DNA of 64,000 bases from Chitinophagaceae bacterium (GCA_016710165.1 JADJLJ010000001.1:248001-312000), one strand, 5' to 3'; shown: positions 6,194-14,835, numbered from the stretch's first letter. Notes: generated by a model from the sequence alone, not told the origin. Numbers and translations: made by a program.

Positions 6194-8776
6194 CTACTTC
6201 TTCTTCGCCGCAGATCTTTTGGGCGCAGCATTGGCAGCCACGGCCGCTTTTTTCTTTGCCGGCGCTTTCTTTCCCATCTTGTCAAATGCCTTGGGGTCCT
6301 GCGCCAGGATGATCTTCTTTACATCTTCCAGCTCCAGGGCAGCTAAATCATCGGGAGTATATTTTGCTCCATTGCTGTTGAGGCCGGGCTTGTAGGTATT
6401 CTTGCCGAATTTGATGATGGCGCCCCAGCGTGCATTTTCAATGGATATCTTTTCTTCGGGCCACTGTTTGATATAGCGGTTGGCTTCTTTCTCCATTTTC
6501 TTTGCGATCAGTTCATCGCAATCCTTCTGCGTGAGGAGATCAAAATTATATGCACGGGGCACATTGATGAACATATTGTTCCACTTGATGAAGGGACCAA
6601 AACGGCCCTTGCCCTTGGTGATCGGCTTCTCATCATAAAAACCAATGGGGGCGTCTTCTATCTTCTTTGCTTCAATGATCTGAATGGCTCTTTCCAGGTC
6701 AACATCATTGGGCTCTTCACCCCGGGGAATGGAAATGAACTGGTCGCCCCATTTTACATAGGGTCCGAAACGGCCGATATTCACCGACACTTCCTGCTCT
6801 TCATATTCACCCAGGGGAGCCCCCAGTTTAAAAAGCTCCATGGCTTCTTCCAGGCTGATGGTCTCAATACTCTGTGTTGGCCTCAGTTTGGCAAACCTTG
6901 GTTTCTCCTCATCATCCAGCACGCCGATCTGCACCATCGGGCCATAGCGTCCCATGCGGGCAATGACGGGTTTGCCCGTTGCAGCATCGTTGCCCAGTGC
7001 ACGTTCGCCCACCGCCCGCTCGGCATTCTCCAGCGTGTGTTCCACCCCTTCATGAAAGGGCGTGTAAAAATCACCCACCATCTTGTTCCATTTCATCTTG
7101 CCGTCGGCTATCTCGTCAAACTCTTTTTCAATTTCGGCGGTGAAGGAATAATCCATCACTTTATCAAAATGCTGGTTCAAAAAATCGGTTACCACCAAAC
7201 CAAGATCGGTAGGGAAGAGCTTTGATTTCTCAGCGCCGGTATTTTCCTGTTCGGTGATCTTCGTTACACTGTCGTGCTGCAGTTTTAAAATACGGAAATC
7301 CCTTTTAACAGGTTCCTTGTCTTTTTTCTCTACATAATTACGTTTAATAATGGTGGAGATAGTAGGAGCGTAGGTACTCGGCCTGCCAATACCCAGTTCT
7401 TCCAGTTTCTTTACCAGCGAGGCTTCTGTATACCTTGCAGCGTGCTTGCTGAAACGTTCCGTAGCGGTCATGCTTTGAAAATCCAGTACCTGTCCAACCC
7501 TCAGATCGGGTAGACGGCTTTCGTCGCTTCCTTCATTCTCATCATCATCTGTTCCTTCGAAGTATACTTTTAAAAAGCCATCGAATTTCAATACTTCACC
7601 GGTGGCGGTCAGGTCCTCGTTGTTGGTGCTGATATTTATTTTAGCTGTTGTCTTCTCCAGTTCGGCATCACTCATCTGCGATGCGATGGTGCGTTTCCAT
7701 ATCAGTTCATACAGGCGGTTCAGGTCGGGGTCGCCCACCGATTTGTTCTCCATGTAGGTAGGACGGATGGCTTCGTGGGCCTCCTGGGCGCTCTCGTTCT
7801 TGTTCTTGTACCTGCGTACCTGTAAATAGTGTTCTCCATAACTCCGCCTGATCTCTGCAGTGATGGCATCCATGGCTGTTGCTCCCAGGTTCACACTGTC
7901 GGTACGCATATACGTGATCTTACCGCTTTCATAGAGTTTTTGTGCAAGCAGCATGGTCTTGCTAACGCCATAACCCAGTTTCCGGCTGGCTTCCTGCTGT
8001 AAGGTGGATGTTGTGAAAGGCGCTGCCGGCGTACGTTTTCCCGGGCGTACCTGGATGTCTTTTACGGTATATTGAGCGCCGATACAGCTCTGCAGGAATT
8101 TTGCAGCATCGTCTTCCTGGTCAAATTTGTTCCCTTCGGCTTTAAAGGAAACCGTTCTTTTATTCAGGTCGGTGGCTGCTAAAAAAGCTTCCACCCTGAA
8201 ACTGCTTACGGGAACGAACTGGTTGATCTCCCTTTCTTTCTCTACGATCAATTTAACCGCCACGCTCTGAACCCTTCCGGCGCTTAGTCCACCGGTCATA
8301 CCGATCTTACGCCACAGCACCGGGCTCAGTTCAAAACCCACGATGCGGTCCACCACCCTCCGTGCCTGTTGTGCATCCACGAGGTTCATGTCAATGGTAC
8401 GAGGATTTTCCACAGCGCTTTGAATGGCCGGTTTGGTGATCTCGTGAAAGACGATCCGCTTGGTCGTTTTCGGATCCAGGCCCAGTACTTCCGCCAGGTG
8501 CCAGCTGATGCTTTCTCCTTCCCGGTCCTCATCCGATGCCAGCCAGACCTCCTTGCTTTTTTTGGCAAGGCTCTTTAATTCGTTCACCACTTTTTGTTTT
8601 TCGGGAGATACTATATAAGTAGGCTGGAAATTATTCTTGATATCGATGCCCATATCGTTCTTTTCCAGGTCACGGATATGCCCGAAGCAGCTCTTCACTT
8701 CAAAGTCTTTCCCCAGTATGCCCTCGATGGTCCTGGCTTTTGCCGGCGACTCCACAATTAACAGGTTTTTAGCCAT
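6194..8776 (-). CDS. topA: Type I DNA topoisomerase
   Basis: Relaxes negatively supercoiled DNA by single-strand passage; cytoplasmic and usually essential. The 860-residue protein begins with a Toprim domain (ESPAKARTIEGIL at 9-21; the acidic DEDREGE triad at 82-88), followed by the four-domain core with the active-site Tyr289 in YMRTDSV. In place of zinc-finger cysteines the C-terminus has several GRFGP-type repeats (ARMGRYGPMVQ, IGRFGPYVKWG, KGRFGPFIKW, ARWGAIIKFG), as in other Bacteroidota topoisomerases, and ends in a Lys/Ala-rich basic tail probably used for DNA binding. ATG start; the next gene upstream is 188 bases away and nothing else is seen in that gap. Confidence 0.96.
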   Translation of the reverse strand: MAKNLLIVESPAKARTIEGILGKDFEVKSCFGHIRDLEKNDMGIDIKNNFQPTYIVSPEKQKVVNELKSLAKKSKEVWLASDEDREGESISWHLAEVLGLDPKTTKRIVFHEITKPAIQSAVENPRTIDMNLVDAQQARRVVDRIVGFELSPVLWRKIGMTGGLSAGRVQSVAVKLIVEKEREINQFVPVSSFRVEAFLAATDLNKRTVSFKAEGNKFDQEDDAAKFLQSCIGAQYTVKDIQVRPGKRTPAAPFTTSTLQQEASRKLGYGVSKTMLLAQKLYESGKITYMRTDSVNLGATAMDAITAEIRRSYGEHYLQVRRYKNKNESAQEAHEAIRPTYMENKSVGDPDLNRLYELIWKRTIASQMSDAELEKTTAKINISTNNEDLTATGEVLKFDGFLKVYFEGTDDDENEGSDESRLPDLRVGQVLDFQSMTATERFSKHAARYTEASLVKKLEELGIGRPSTYAPTISTIIKRNYVEKKDKEPVKRDFRILKLQHDSVTKITEQENTGAEKSKLFPTDLGLVVTDFLNQHFDKVMDYSFTAEIEKEFDEIADGKMKWNKMVGDFYTPFHEGVEHTLENAERAVGERALGNDAATGKPVIARMGRYGPMVQIGVLDDEEKPRFAKLRPTQSIETISLEEAMELFKLGAPLGEYEEQEVSVNIGRFGPYVKWGDQFISIPRGEEPNDVDLERAIQIIEAKKIEDAPIGFYDEKPITKGKGRFGPFIKWNNMFINVPRAYNFDLLTQKDCDELIAKKMEKEANRYIKQWPEEKISIENARWGAIIKFGKNTYKPGLNSNGAKYTPDDLAALELEDVKKIILAQDPKAFDKMGKKAPAKKKAAVAANAAPKRSAAKKK

Positions 8777-8964
8777 AATCAGGTTTTATATCTACGCTGC
8801 AATACGCTGTGGTACGGTGTTTCAGCATCATTGCATCAACAGTATTTACAATAGTATCTGGTGTTCCAAACTGCATTCAACCGGCAGCATGTTCCGGTGC
8901 AATATTACTTTAAAATTGAAAAATCAAAATAAATCGTGTAAACCGTAACAGTATTTTATCATCC

Positions 8965-9804
8965 TCACATGAACTCAATTACCTTATTTTTTATTGCAGG
9001 ATCGTGATAAATCTTGCGGTGGCCAAGGCCTTTTGTAATAACGAAATGAATGTTCGGATGGTTGTCTTCTTTCACTTTTTGTGCATCGGCCCAGGGCGTT
9101 ACCCCGTCGTCCTCGTCATGTATCCACAGCACCTGTGCTTTGATATGGTGCATGGCCCTGCGCATGGAGAACCAGGTGGTCTCTTTTCCGCTCAGCCGTA
9201 AAACGATGGCATCAAATTCCTTCCGTACGGCTGCATTTTTTATTTTCAGCATATCAAAGGCGATGTCAACGGCGGTGGTGGTTTCGGTGGCCGGGGCGAT
9301 CAGTACCACCCTCGTGTTCTCATTGTGCGGCATATTTTCCAGCGCCAGGCTTAATGCGATCCCGCCAAATGAATGTGCCAGGAAACTTTTTATGGGGCCG
9401 AAATCAGCCATCACTTTCTTTATCATTTCGCTGTATTCAACTGCATTGGTCGTTTCCCCCTCGCTGCTGCCATGGGCGGGGGCATCAAAAGCAAGTACTT
9501 CATATCCTTTTTCGGCCAGCGGTATGGCATAGTGTTCAAATTTATGGGCAGCCGAGCCAAAGCCATGAAGGATCAATGCTTTTTCCGGCCGGGGATGGTT
9601 CCAGCGGAAGCCCGTGACCTGTAAACCATTCAGTGTAAAACGGATGGATTCTGCATGTAGCGGATGTATTTGCTTTTTTGTCTTTAAATAAGGAGTGCTG
9701 AATAACCGGAAAGCTGCTGCTGCTGCCTTTTTTTTGGACAACAGGGTCAGCAACTTAAATTTGGTTTGTATATAACCAATGGTTAATCTTTGTGAGAGTT
9801 TCAT
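8965..9804 (-). CDS. Alpha/beta hydrolase
   Basis: A 279-residue alpha/beta hydrolase. The oxyanion-hole segment is LILHGFGSAAHKF, the nucleophile elbow AHSFGG, and later IHDEDDGVTPWADAQ and GLGHRKI supply the probable catalytic Asp and His. Substrate unknown. The open frame runs about 350 bases further upstream, but that part is the antisense of the DUF2520 gene; the ATG at 9802-9804 (MKLSQRLTIGYIQTK) is the sensible start and leaves an 18-base divergent gap to that gene. The N-terminal 40 residues are basic and Ala-rich and show no clear signal peptide. Confidence 0.88.
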   Translation of the reverse strand: MKLSQRLTIGYIQTKFKLLTLLSKKKAAAAAFRLFSTPYLKTKKQIHPLHAESIRFTLNGLQVTGFRWNHPRPEKALILHGFGSAAHKFEHYAIPLAEKGYEVLAFDAPAHGSSEGETTNAVEYSEMIKKVMADFGPIKSFLAHSFGGIALSLALENMPHNENTRVVLIAPATETTTAVDIAFDMLKIKNAAVRKEFDAIVLRLSGKETTWFSMRRAMHHIKAQVLWIHDEDDGVTPWADAQKVKEDNHPNIHFVITKGLGHRKIYHDPAIKNKVIEFM

Positions 9805-9822
9805 AAAAATCAAAGATATGTC

Positions 9823-10581
9823 ATGCGGGTTGTAATCATCGGTTCGGGCAATGTGGCTTCTGTGATGGGCCGCCTTATCAACAAAAACAATCACCAGGTT
9901 GTTCAGGTGCTGAACCGGAATATTGACCATGCAAAAGTACTGGCGGAAGAACTGCATTGTGCTTACTCCGGAAGCAATGATGACGTGGATAAAAGCGCCG
10001 ATGTGTATATCCTGGCGGTAAGTGACGGCGCTTTGTACGAACTGAACAAGTCTTTTCATCTCGGAAATAAACTCATCCTGCATACGGCCGGTTCGGTGCC
10101 CATGGATATATTGAAGGATATTTCGGTGAATTACGGTGTCCTTTATCCCTTGCAAAGCCTGCGCAAGGAAATGGACTATACAGAGGATATTCCCTTACTC
10201 ATTGATGGCAATTCCGAAGAGACCATTACGCTGATCGGGGATTTTGCCCGAACCATTTCCGGTAAAGTTGCCAGGGCATCAGATGAAGAACGCCTTAAGC
10301 TGCACGTAGCTGCTGTGATCGTAAGCAATTTTACCAATCACCTGTATACACTGGCCGAAGAATTCTGCGAAAAGGAAAAAATTGATTTCAAACTGCTTGC
10401 CCCGCTTATAAAAGAAACAGCGGTTCGTGTGCAGGATCATTCCCCGGCAAAAGTGCAGACGGGCCCGGCCATCCGCAACGACGTATTTACCCTGGATAAA
10501 CACCTCCGCCTGCTGGCAAATTATCCCCGGCTCAAATATATTTACCTGAAGCTTACCGACAGTATCATGAAGGGATCATAG
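9823..10581 (+). CDS. DUF2520 / Rossmann-like NAD(P)-binding protein
   Basis: A 252-residue protein with an N-terminal Rossmann fold (VVIIGSGNVASVMG, residues 3-16; DVYILAVSDGAL; LILHTAGSVPMD) similar to F420-dependent NADP reductase and pyrroline-5-carboxylate reductase, and a helical DUF2520 C-terminal half (HVAAVIVSNFTNHLYTLAEE). In Bacteroidota this gene usually lies just before a KdsC-like phosphatase, a UbiA prenyltransferase and maf; here the same set is present, but with a lipoprotein, ferredoxin and iscX inserted between. Reaction unknown; an oxidoreductase is inferred. Confidence 0.85.
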   Translation: MRVVIIGSGNVASVMGRLINKNNHQVVQVLNRNIDHAKVLAEELHCAYSGSNDDVDKSADVYILAVSDGALYELNKSFHLGNKLILHTAGSVPMDILKDISVNYGVLYPLQSLRKEMDYTEDIPLLIDGNSEETITLIGDFARTISGKVARASDEERLKLHVAAVIVSNFTNHLYTLAEEFCEKEKIDFKLLAPLIKETAVRVQDHSPAKVQTGPAIRNDVFTLDKHLRLLANYPRLKYIYLKLTDSIMKGS

Positions 10582-10690
10582 GCGTGATCTCAAAAGGATT
10601 CCAATTCCTGTCATCCAGAGGTACGAGGGATCTGCCCTTTTTATGTTAATGACCGGGAAATCATAGGACTCAAAGTTTTCAAAAGTACTT

Positions 10691-10801
10691 CTATGTTTTC
10701 TATGTTCCTATGTGGTTCAATCTTGTTGAATGTTGTTGAATATTGTTGAATGCCGTTTTTATGTTTTTTCCATGTGTCCTATGTTCCTATGTGGTTCATT
10801 T
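10691..10801. repeat. CTATGTTCCTATGTGG word repeats
   Basis: Words of the CCACATAG family in one orientation (TCTATGTTCCTATGTGGTTC, twice) flank a triplet of TGTTGAATATTGTTGAATG words. The block fills the convergent gap between DUF2520 (+) and the GyrI-like lipoprotein (-). Related blocks lie at 2561-2947, 11578-11648 and 40985-41019. Confidence 0.7.
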
Positions 10802-10817
10802 TTTTTTTAGACTTTGC

Positions 10818-11468
10818 CTATTTGATCGGGAATACAATATCGGTTTGTACCTTATGGGGATCGACCGGCTTGCCGTTCTTATCAATGGGGTCGGTCACAT
10901 AGATCTCAAAAGGAGCGCCGGCAGAGACTTTTTTATTGTCCTTCATATATTCTTTGATCGCATCATAGCCTTGCTTCAACTGGTCGTAGGGGCCGTAAAA
11001 ATGGGCCAGTACTACTTTCCCTGCAGGCAATTCCCTTACCTGAACACCGGGAGATAATTTACCCGGCCGTTTGTTCACCTGCAGCCCGGCTTCAAAAAAG
11101 AACGGGGCCCTGGTTGTTTTATACCAGGCAAGCGGGGCGCCTGCCAGCTTGAGATTATTCTTTTTAATTGTCTCGGCCAGTTTTGTTCCGTAGAGTTTGG
11201 CCAGTTTCATACCTATACGTTCATAGGTCCTTGCACTGTCGCGGGCATAAATGATGATCCTTTTCGGGCCAAGGGTATCTACTATATTAATGATGGGAGG
11301 GCGCTGGAATTTACCTTCCGGGACATCAACCTTTTCGGTCTTTTTTACCGGTACGATCAACGTGTCCTTCGGCGGGGCCGCTGGTTCTTTTTTTCCTTTG
11401 TTTTTACAGGAAAACAGCACGACAAGGGCTGCCAGGGGTACGAATAAAAGGATGCGACTTGTTTTCAT
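10818..11468 (-). CDS. Lipoprotein with GyrI-like effector-binding domain
   Basis: A 216-residue lipoprotein: signal peptide with lipobox LVVLFSC (Cys21) followed by a Lys/Pro-rich linker (residues 22-55). The rest resembles the GyrI-like/SHS2 small-molecule-binding fold, with VRELPAGKVVLAHFYGPYDQL and a C-terminal FEIYVTDP...VQTDIVFPIK strand typical of AraC_E_bind domains. No DNA-binding part is attached, so it is likely a membrane-anchored ligand binder facing the periplasm. ATG start, and the gene is convergent with DUF2520 and divergent from the ferredoxin. Confidence 0.75.
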   Translation of the reverse strand: MKTSRILLFVPLAALVVLFSCKNKGKKEPAAPPKDTLIVPVKKTEKVDVPEGKFQRPPIINIVDTLGPKRIIIYARDSARTYERIGMKLAKLYGTKLAETIKKNNLKLAGAPLAWYKTTRAPFFFEAGLQVNKRPGKLSPGVQVRELPAGKVVLAHFYGPYDQLKQGYDAIKEYMKDNKKVSAGAPFEIYVTDPIDKNGKPVDPHKVQTDIVFPIK

Positions 11469-11577
11469 CAGTGATTGAATGGTGATTTATACCGGAAAGT
11501 AAAATAGTAAAACCTTTTTACTTTGCAAACAGAAAACAGCGGTATCGTAATTTGAACCATCCCGATGGCTATTGGGA

Positions 11578-11648
11578 GTACATAGCACACATAGGTCAAC
11601 TACAGAGCTATATGTATTTTCTATGTTTCCTATGATCCTATGTGGTTC
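11578..11648. repeat. CACATAGG / CCTATGTG word inverted repeat
   Basis: TACATAGCACACATAGG on the left and TCTATGTTTCCTATGATCC plus TATGTGG on the right. It lies in the divergent gap (11469-11733) between the GyrI-like lipoprotein and the ferredoxin gene, upstream of the ferredoxin promoter box. Confidence 0.65.
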
Positions 11649-11705
11649 CATAACCCTTCTTTCATCAAACTAAATCTATATTTTCCTTAATTAGTAATAT
11701 TAAAG

Positions 11706-11713
11706 TAGGTTTG
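11706..11713 (+). promoter_or_regulatory. Bacteroidota-type -7 box for ferredoxin
   Basis: TAGGTTTG matches the TAnnTTTG consensus exactly and lies 20 bases upstream of the ATG at 11734. No good TTTG -33 partner is seen at the usual spacing (TTTTC is there). Confidence 0.5.
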
Positions 11714-11733
11714 CACCCCGAAATTTGCGGATT

Positions 11734-12069
11734 ATGTACAGTATAACGTTTAAGTTTGAACAGAAGGGTCTTGAGCCGGTTACCCTGACCGGTATTGAAC
11801 CCGACCAGTCCATACTGGAAGTAGCTTTGAAGAATGACATCGAACTTCATCATAACTGCGGCGGCGTTTGTGCCTGCAGTACCTGCCACCTGTATGTTGA
11901 CCAGGGCGAAGCTTTCCTGGAAGAACTGAGTGATAAGGAAGAAGATTTTATTGACCGGGCCGTCAATCCCAGGCTGAATTCAAGACTGGGATGCCAGTGT
12001 GTGTTGCTGGATGGGGTTGGAGAAGTTTCTGTTACTTTGCCTGACCAGACTCAATTCCTGGGCGAATAG
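11734..12069 (+). CDS. fdx: [2Fe-2S] ferredoxin, ISC/adrenodoxin type
   Basis: A 111-residue electron carrier of the adrenodoxin/ISC class. The cluster ligands are Cys42, Cys48, Cys51 and Cys87 (CGGVCACSTC and LGCQC), the same spacing and numbering as in E. coli Fdx; Cys46 and Cys89 are extra. The acidic EELSDKEEDFID segment after the cluster loop is the usual partner-binding helix. The ATG at 11734 is preferred over a TTG nine bases upstream. It is followed 146 bases later by iscX, echoing the fdx-iscX end of the proteobacterial isc operon and supporting a role in Fe-S assembly. A TAnnTTTG box precedes it. Confidence 0.9.
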   Translation: MYSITFKFEQKGLEPVTLTGIEPDQSILEVALKNDIELHHNCGGVCACSTCHLYVDQGEAFLEELSDKEEDFIDRAVNPRLNSRLGCQCVLLDGVGEVSVTLPDQTQFLGE

Positions 12070-12076
12070 GGAATGT

Positions 12077-12210
12077 GGATCCGTTAATCCGTTAATCCGG
12101 TAATCCGTTGATCCGGTAATTGGTTTAAACGGATCAATAAGTTAACCGACTAACTAATTAACCATTTAACGGATTAACCAATTAACTATTTAACCGATTA
12201 ACCAATTAAC
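12077..12210. repeat. TTAATCCG-word inverted repeat between fdx and iscX
   Basis: The left arm iterates ATCCGTTAATCC and GGTAATCCGTTGATCC; the right arm iterates the complement (AACGGATTAACCAATTAAC, AACCGATTAACC). It starts 8 bases after the ferredoxin stop and ends 5 bases before the iscX start, so the whole spacer is repeat. Confidence 0.85.
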
Positions 12211-12215
12211 ATACC

Positions 12216-12470
12216 ATGACTTTTGAACCCCCCATTCACTGGAACGATTATGAAGACATTGCCATGAAGCTGTATGAACGCTTCGGGGATGCGTTTGGCG
12301 AAAGCCAGATATACCGTATCCGTTTCACCGACCTGCATAAATGGGTGATGGAAATACCCAACTTTGCCGGTAAGGCCGAACAAAGCAACGAAGGCCACCT
12401 GGAGATGATACAAAGCACCTGGGTGTATGAATGGAGGGATAACCAACCCCCAACCCCTAAAGGGGGGTAA
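12216..12470 (+). CDS. iscX: IscX-like Fe-S assembly regulator
   Basis: A small acidic protein of the IscX family (IscS/frataxin-site partner in Fe-S assembly), recognised by PPIHWNDYEDIAMKLYERFGD, RIRFTDLHKWV and NEGHLEMIQSTWVYEWRD. The canonical protein ends around residue 76; here the frame runs on through PPTPKGG, which is encoded by the AACCCCTAAAGGGG intergenic repeat, so the 84-residue length reflects repeat sequence capturing the stop codon. It follows fdx with a repeat-filled spacer and probably shares its transcript. Confidence 0.88.
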   Translation: MTFEPPIHWNDYEDIAMKLYERFGDAFGESQIYRIRFTDLHKWVMEIPNFAGKAEQSNEGHLEMIQSTWVYEWRDNQPPTPKGG

Positions 12471-12564
12471 TTCTCGTTTTATTATTTGCGGCACACTCTT
12501 ATAATTCTATTTTTGCCTGAATTAAATTATTCACTTCAAATTTAAGTTCCCCTTTAGGGGACAG
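12455..12564. repeat. CCCCTAAAGGGG inverted pair
   Basis: AACCCCTAAAGGGG at 12455-12469 (overlapping the last iscX codons) and TTCCCCTTTAGGGG at 12545-12559 form an inverted pair separated by about 75 bases, just before the kdsC-like start. Confidence 0.7.
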
Positions 12565-12567
12565 GGT

Positions 12568-13089
12568 ATGAACATCCTCGAAAAATTCAAGACCATAAAA
12601 ACATTTGTTTTTGATGTGGATGGTGTGCTCACCGACGGCAGCCTGCTGATACTGGCCGACGGGCAGATGGCGAGGCAGATGAACATAAAAGACGGGTATG
12701 CACTTCAACTGGCAATAAAGAAAGGATACCGGGTTGTGATAATTTCCGGCGGAACCTCGGAAGCCGTTGCAGAACGATTGTACAGGCTGGGAGTGAAGGA
12801 TTGCTTCTTAAAAGTGGAGAACAAAAAGGATAAACTCATTGAATACGTCACCCAAAATGAGCTCAACTGGACTGAGGTATTGTTCATGGGTGATGACATA
12901 CCTGATCATAGTTCCATGCAGCTTACCGGCTTACCCTGCTGTCCTGCTGATTCGGCGCCCGAGATAAAACAAATATGCCATTATATCTCACCACTGGAAG
13001 GAGGAAAGGGCTGTGCCAGGGATGTGATCGAAAAAGTGCTGAAGCTGAATGACCATTGGGACCTTGATACCACGGTCTCGTCTAAGTAG
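12568..13089 (+). CDS. kdsC: KdsC-like HAD phosphatase
   Basis: A 173-residue HAD-superfamily phosphatase without cap domain, the size and layout of 3-deoxy-D-manno-octulosonate 8-phosphate phosphatase. Motif I FDVDGVLTDG carries the nucleophile Asp16 and the acid/base Asp18; motif II is VVIISGG; motif IV is MGDDIPD. KdsC acts in Kdo synthesis for lipopolysaccharide as a cytoplasmic tetramer. In Bacteroidota this copy stands in a conserved DUF2520-kdsC-ubiA-maf cluster, as here. Whether it is the Kdo enzyme or a paralogue for another sugar acid cannot be decided from this window. Confidence 0.85.
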   Translation: MNILEKFKTIKTFVFDVDGVLTDGSLLILADGQMARQMNIKDGYALQLAIKKGYRVVIISGGTSEAVAERLYRLGVKDCFLKVENKKDKLIEYVTQNELNWTEVLFMGDDIPDHSSMQLTGLPCCPADSAPEIKQICHYISPLEGGKGCARDVIEKVLKLNDHWDLDTTVSSK

Positions 13090-13137
13090 ATTCAGCATTT
13101 AGGGTTTCAATGCTTATTTTCGCTGCATAAACGGTTC

Positions 13138-14085
13138 ATGAAATTAATAGCTGCCTTTTTAAGACTGGTTCGCTGGCAAAACCTGGCCTTCATAGCCATC
13201 ACGCAGGTATTGTTCTACTTCTCCCTGGTTCAACCCTTATTCAGCAAAGGCATTTACACCCAATTCAGCAGCACGCATTTCCTGCTTCTTATTACAGCAT
13301 CTGTGTTCATTGCGGCAGCCGGTTATATCATCAACGATTATTTTGACCTGAACATTGACCAGGTGAATAAACCCGAGCGGACCGTAATTGACAAGGCGAT
13401 CAAGCGGCGATGGGCCATTGTTCAGCACATCCTAATTTCACTGGCCGGTATCATCATCAGTGTGTACATTGACCTGACCACAAGAACATTCTGGCTTGGT
13501 ATATCAAACTTCGCCTGCGTGATGCTGCTGTTCGGTTATTCCATTTCGTTGAAAAAGAAACTGCTTATCGGCAATATCCTGATCTCAGCATTGACAGCCT
13601 GGGTGATCATTGTCGTGTTCCTTTGCTATTACCGTACCTTTTACTGTGCCGGCTGCGATCCTGCCTACTACGATATATATGTTCACCGATTCATACGCAT
13701 ATCCATCCTGTATGCCGGCTTTGCATTCATCATCTCCCTTATCCGGGAAGTGGTGAAGGACCTGGAAGATATGGAAGGGGATGCCCGCTATGGCTGCAGG
13801 ACCATGCCCATCGTGTGGGGTATTCCGGCCAGTAAACTGTTTGTGGCAGTATGGCTGGTGGTCCTTATCAGCATAATCTGTGTGGTGCAGGTGTACGTGA
13901 TGCAGTTCGGCTGGTGGTGGAGTGCTTTGTATTCTTTCCTGCTGCTCATCATTCCGCTGATATGGGTGATCTTTAAGCTTCGTGCCGCACAAACCCCAGC
14001 CGATTACCACCGGTTAAGTGCTGCCATCAAATATGTGATGATGGCCGGCATCCTTTCCATGTTCATTTTCAGGATATATTCATAA
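13138..14085 (+). CDS. UbiA-family prenyltransferase
   Basis: A 315-residue integral membrane prenyltransferase with about nine hydrophobic segments. The two Asp-rich diphosphate-binding motifs are NDYFDLNIDQVNKPERT (residues 66-82) and the second DLEDMEGDARYG (about 210-221). In Bacteroidota this orthologue is usually annotated as geranylgeranylglycerol-phosphate geranylgeranyltransferase, the archaeal lipid enzyme homologue; the actual prenyl acceptor is unproven. It is followed after 15 bases by maf and preceded by the kdsC-like gene, all codirectional. Confidence 0.88.
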   Translation: MKLIAAFLRLVRWQNLAFIAITQVLFYFSLVQPLFSKGIYTQFSSTHFLLLITASVFIAAAGYIINDYFDLNIDQVNKPERTVIDKAIKRRWAIVQHILISLAGIIISVYIDLTTRTFWLGISNFACVMLLFGYSISLKKKLLIGNILISALTAWVIIVVFLCYYRTFYCAGCDPAYYDIYVHRFIRISILYAGFAFIISLIREVVKDLEDMEGDARYGCRTMPIVWGIPASKLFVAVWLVVLISIICVVQVYVMQFGWWWSALYSFLLLIIPLIWVIFKLRAAQTPADYHRLSAAIKYVMMAGILSMFIFRIYS

Positions 14086-14100
14086 ACTTTCTGCTGCCAC

Positions 14101-14667
14101 ATGCAAAAGATCATCTTAGCTTCCCAATCTCCCCGCCGCAAACAATTACTGGAATGGGCCGAAGTGCCTTTTGAAGTGCTGGTGAAAGAAACCGATGAAT
14201 CCTACCCGGAGCATTTGCCGATCGAAGAAATTGCCATACACATCGCCCGCAATAAAGCCCTTGCCGTATGGGATATGACAGCTGCAGGCAAGCCTGTTCT
14301 TGCAGCAGATACCATTGTTGTGTTGCAGAACGGGATCATTGGTAAACCCAAAGACAGGAATGATGCCATCTCTATTTTATCCCGCCTGTCCGGTAAGATG
14401 CACCAGGTGATAACGGGCGTTGTTCTGCTTACGGAAGAAAAAGAAATTGCTTTTGCCGAGACCACGAAAGTGGAATTTCATGACCTCACCCCGGCACAAA
14501 TTGAATTCTACGTTGACCAGTACAGGCCCTACGATAAAGCAGGGGCCTATGCCATCCAGGAATGGATCGGTGTGGTAGGCATCCGGTCTGTTACCGGCGA
14601 TTTTTATAACGTGATGGGATTGCCGGTGAGCAGGGTTGTTAAAGCGTTGCAGGGTTTGAACGTTTAA
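14101..14667 (+). CDS. maf: Maf family nucleotide pyrophosphatase
   Basis: A 188-residue Maf-type nucleoside triphosphate pyrophosphatase that hydrolyses non-canonical or selected NTPs to the monophosphate. The SQSPRRKQLLEWA loop (residues 8-20), LAADTIVVLQNGIIGKP (catalytic Asp) and YDKAGAYAIQ are the family signatures; the arrangement is closest to the dTTP/UTP pyrophosphatase (YhdE) class. The last seven codons (ALQGLNV and stop) are themselves copy 1 of a 25-base tandem repeat that continues downstream. It ends the DUF2520-kdsC-ubiA-maf cluster. Confidence 0.92.
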   Translation: MQKIILASQSPRRKQLLEWAEVPFEVLVKETDESYPEHLPIEEIAIHIARNKALAVWDMTAAGKPVLAADTIVVLQNGIIGKPKDRNDAISILSRLSGKMHQVITGVVLLTEEKEIAFAETTKVEFHDLTPAQIEFYVDQYRPYDKAGAYAIQEWIGVVGIRSVTGDFYNVMGLPVSRVVKALQGLNV

Positions 14668-14832
14668 ATCGTTGCAGGGTTTCAATGTTTAAATCGTTGC
14701 AGGGTTTTAACGTTTAAATCGTTGCAGGGTTTAAGGGTGAAAAAAACAGAAGAACAGGTTTATTTGCACATAGGAGATCCCTTTTGGCCGCATAACTTTA
14801 AACGATTTAAACCCTTAATCGTTTAAAACGTT
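14646..14832. repeat. 25-bp tandem repeat growing out of maf, with inverted arm
   Basis: Units beginning GTTGCAGGGTTT and ending CGTTTAAATC repeat at 14646, 14671 and 14696 with exact 25-base period, plus a partial unit at 14721. The first unit is the end of the maf coding sequence. At 14794-14832 the complement appears (TAAACGATTTAAACCC, TTAATCGTTTAAAACG), ending just before the DUF2851 ATG. Confidence 0.9.
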
Positions 14833-14835
14833 CCC

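Noticed and set aside
9805..10155. N-terminal extension of the alpha/beta hydrolase frame
   Set aside because: Antisense to the DUF2520 gene; the ATG at 9804 gives a family-like protein.
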